Assembly: GCA_021797385.1 (NCBI GenBank)
Contig: JAJZZW010000035.1
Span: 1 to 13,782 of the forward strand
DNA length: 13,782 nt
Origin: Thermoplasmata archaeon
Lineage (GTDB): Archaea; Thermoplasmatota; Thermoplasmata; Thermoplasmatales; Thermoplasmataceae
Direction: 5' to 3'
The notes below the pieces were generated by a model. It saw only the letters and a list, made by a program, of their open reading frames with translations. It did not search any database and had not been told where the DNA came from. Position 1 is the first letter of the stretch. The number at the start of each line of letters is the position of its first letter. Made by a program: the position numbers and the translations under genes. Of this stretch, positions 12,875-13,782 are shown piece after piece.

Positions 12875-13782
12875 CACTATCACCTGTAACTATTATCTTT
12901 CTGAATTTCGTGTACATACCATAATCTATAAATTTAACCTTTTCAATTAGTTTCTTTACCGTGGGGGCGTTATCCCTTTTATAATCCTTCATTTCACCTG
13001 TTACTGTAATATCAAAGGCATCTGACCCGGCTCCTGAACCGAACGACACTGCTAAAATTCTGTCCTCTGGTTTTGATTCATCTAGAACAGCGGATAAACC
13101 GGTCATCATTGATCCGGAATATGTATTTCCAATATATGGCGTTAATAACCCTGTTTTATACTGATCCTCGGTAAATCCAAGGATTTTTGCGGCTCTTGAT
13201 GGGAATTTGCCATTTGGCTGGTGGAATACCACATAATCATAATCACTACTTTTTGTATCCATTCTTTCCATCATTGCCTTTGATGCGGCTATCACATGCT
13301 TGAAATATCCTGGCTCTCCTGTAAATCTTTCTCCATGTTTTGGATATGGCTCACCCTCCCTTCTCCAGAAATCCGGTGTATCCGTAGAAACAGATAGGGT
13401 ATCGTTTATTTCTGCTATTGTATTATTTTTACCAATCAGCATGGCAGTGCCCCCGGCAGACGCTGTATATTCCAGGGCATCACCCGGTGCTCCCTGGGAT
13501 GTATCTGAACCTATAGCAAATCCATATTTTATAAAATTTGAATCTACCATTGCCTTCACATTCTGCATGCCTGCCGTTCCTGCCTTGCATGCAAATTCAT
13601 AATCAGCGGCAAAGTATTCAAGTGGCATGCCTATTGCTGCCGCAACAATTGTTGCTGTTGGCTTTACAGCATATGGGTGCGATTCTGAACCAACGTATAT
13701 TGCCCCAATTTCTTCAGGATTTACATCCATTCTTTTCAGTGCATTTCTTGCGGCCTCAACCGATATTGATGCAATGGCTGCA
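12867..13782 (-). CDS. HMG-CoA synthase, archaeal type (5' end beyond the window)
   Basis: Condenses acetyl-CoA with acetoacetyl-CoA to HMG-CoA, the second step of the mevalonate route to archaeal lipids. About 304 residues lie in the window (287 from the first internal Met at 13730, plus 17 codons reaching the edge), so about 40-50 N-terminal residues are missing. The catalytic set is complete: Glu in [12 protein letters not shown], Cys in [10 protein letters not shown] (codon at 13587-13589) and His in [10 protein letters not shown], with GNTYSGSMM near the CoA site. This matters because the neighbouring thiolase lacks its own catalytic residues. It is the first gene visible of the HMG-CoA synthase/thiolase/DUF35 operon. 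The symbol mvaS is sometimes used for this activity. Confidence 0.93.
   Translation of the reverse strand, partial: AAIASISVEAARNALKRMDVNPEEIGAIYVGSESHPYAVKPTATIVAAAIGMPLEYFAADYEFACKAGTAGMQNVKAMVDSNFIKYGFAIGSDTSQGAPGDALEYTASAGGTAMLIGKNNTIAEINDTLSVSTDTPDFWRREGEPYPKHGERFTGEPGYFKHVIAASKAMMERMDTKSSDYDYVVFHQPNGKFPSRAAKILGFTEDQYKTGLLTPYIGNTYSGSMMTGLSAVLDESKPEDRILAVSFGSGAGSDAFDITVTGEMKDYKRDNAPTVKKLIEKVKFIDYGMYTKFRKIIVTGDSVE
12880..12884 (-). promoter_or_regulatory. Ribosome binding site that places the thiolase start at TTG
   Basis: GGTGA lies within the last codons of the HMG-CoA synthase, five bases ahead of the TTG at 12874 and at the same spacing as for DUF35. GTG codons at 12883 and 12877 lie on or too close to it. 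Confidence 0.5.

Noticed and set aside
1..13782. CRISPR array or other tandem short-repeat block
   Set aside because: No regularly spaced repeats were seen; the only notable direct repeats are the three tRNA 3' end copies.

Overview
The window looks archaeal and most likely comes from a Thermoplasmatales-type acidophile (Ferroplasma, Acidiplasma, Picrophilus or Thermoplasma relatives). The evidence is an archaeal clamp-loader small subunit, a tRNA gene without an encoded CCA, TATA boxes about 25-28 nt ahead of apparently leaderless start codons, and the archaeal HMG-CoA synthase/thiolase/DUF35 gene order. Most of the window is AT-rich and uses AAA/ATA-type codons. The assignment is inference from gene content; no 16S or other decisive marker is present.

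Positions 1-3783 are a worn accessory region. It starts with the tail of a DDE transposase, followed by a 594-residue protein joining a PD-(D/E)XK nuclease domain to a DUF2075 (Schlafen group 3-like) superfamily 1 helicase. Next, on the minus strand, are a probable transposase remnant, a DUF2293 protein, a broken PemK/MazF toxin and its intact ribbon-helix-helix antitoxin. The toxin carries an in-frame amber codon, and its reading frame then runs straight into the DUF2293 frame.

Positions 3784-7413 form a genomic island anchored on a tRNA-Ala(CGC) gene. The 3' end of the tRNA is repeated, same orientation, at 3784-3811 and 6631-6648. Both copies carry the same extra 15-16 bases that the tRNA lacks, so these look like the attachment ends of two related elements inserted in tandem. 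The larger unit carries an AlkA/OGG-type DNA glycosylase, an NTF2-like protein and a divergent regulator with a duplicated Lrp-like architecture. The smaller unit carries one membrane-anchored protein of unknown function. No integrase is visible. The larger unit appears richer in G+C than its surroundings.

Positions 7413-11300 are ordinary chromosome: rfcS (its stop codon shares a base with the tRNA), divergent purN, a LysE-type exporter, an ornithine cyclodeaminase/mu-crystallin family dehydrogenase, and a divergent Asp/Glu racemase/arylmalonate decarboxylase-like protein. The last two appear to share one symmetric TATA box. Positions 11311-13782 are the start of the mevalonate pathway on the minus strand: HMG-CoA synthase (cut by the window edge), an SCP-x type thiolase and a DUF35 protein, tightly overlapped. 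The thiolase lacks both its usual nucleophilic cysteine (Thr instead) and the histidine of the GHP motif (Asp instead), suggesting it is a scaffold or has altered chemistry.
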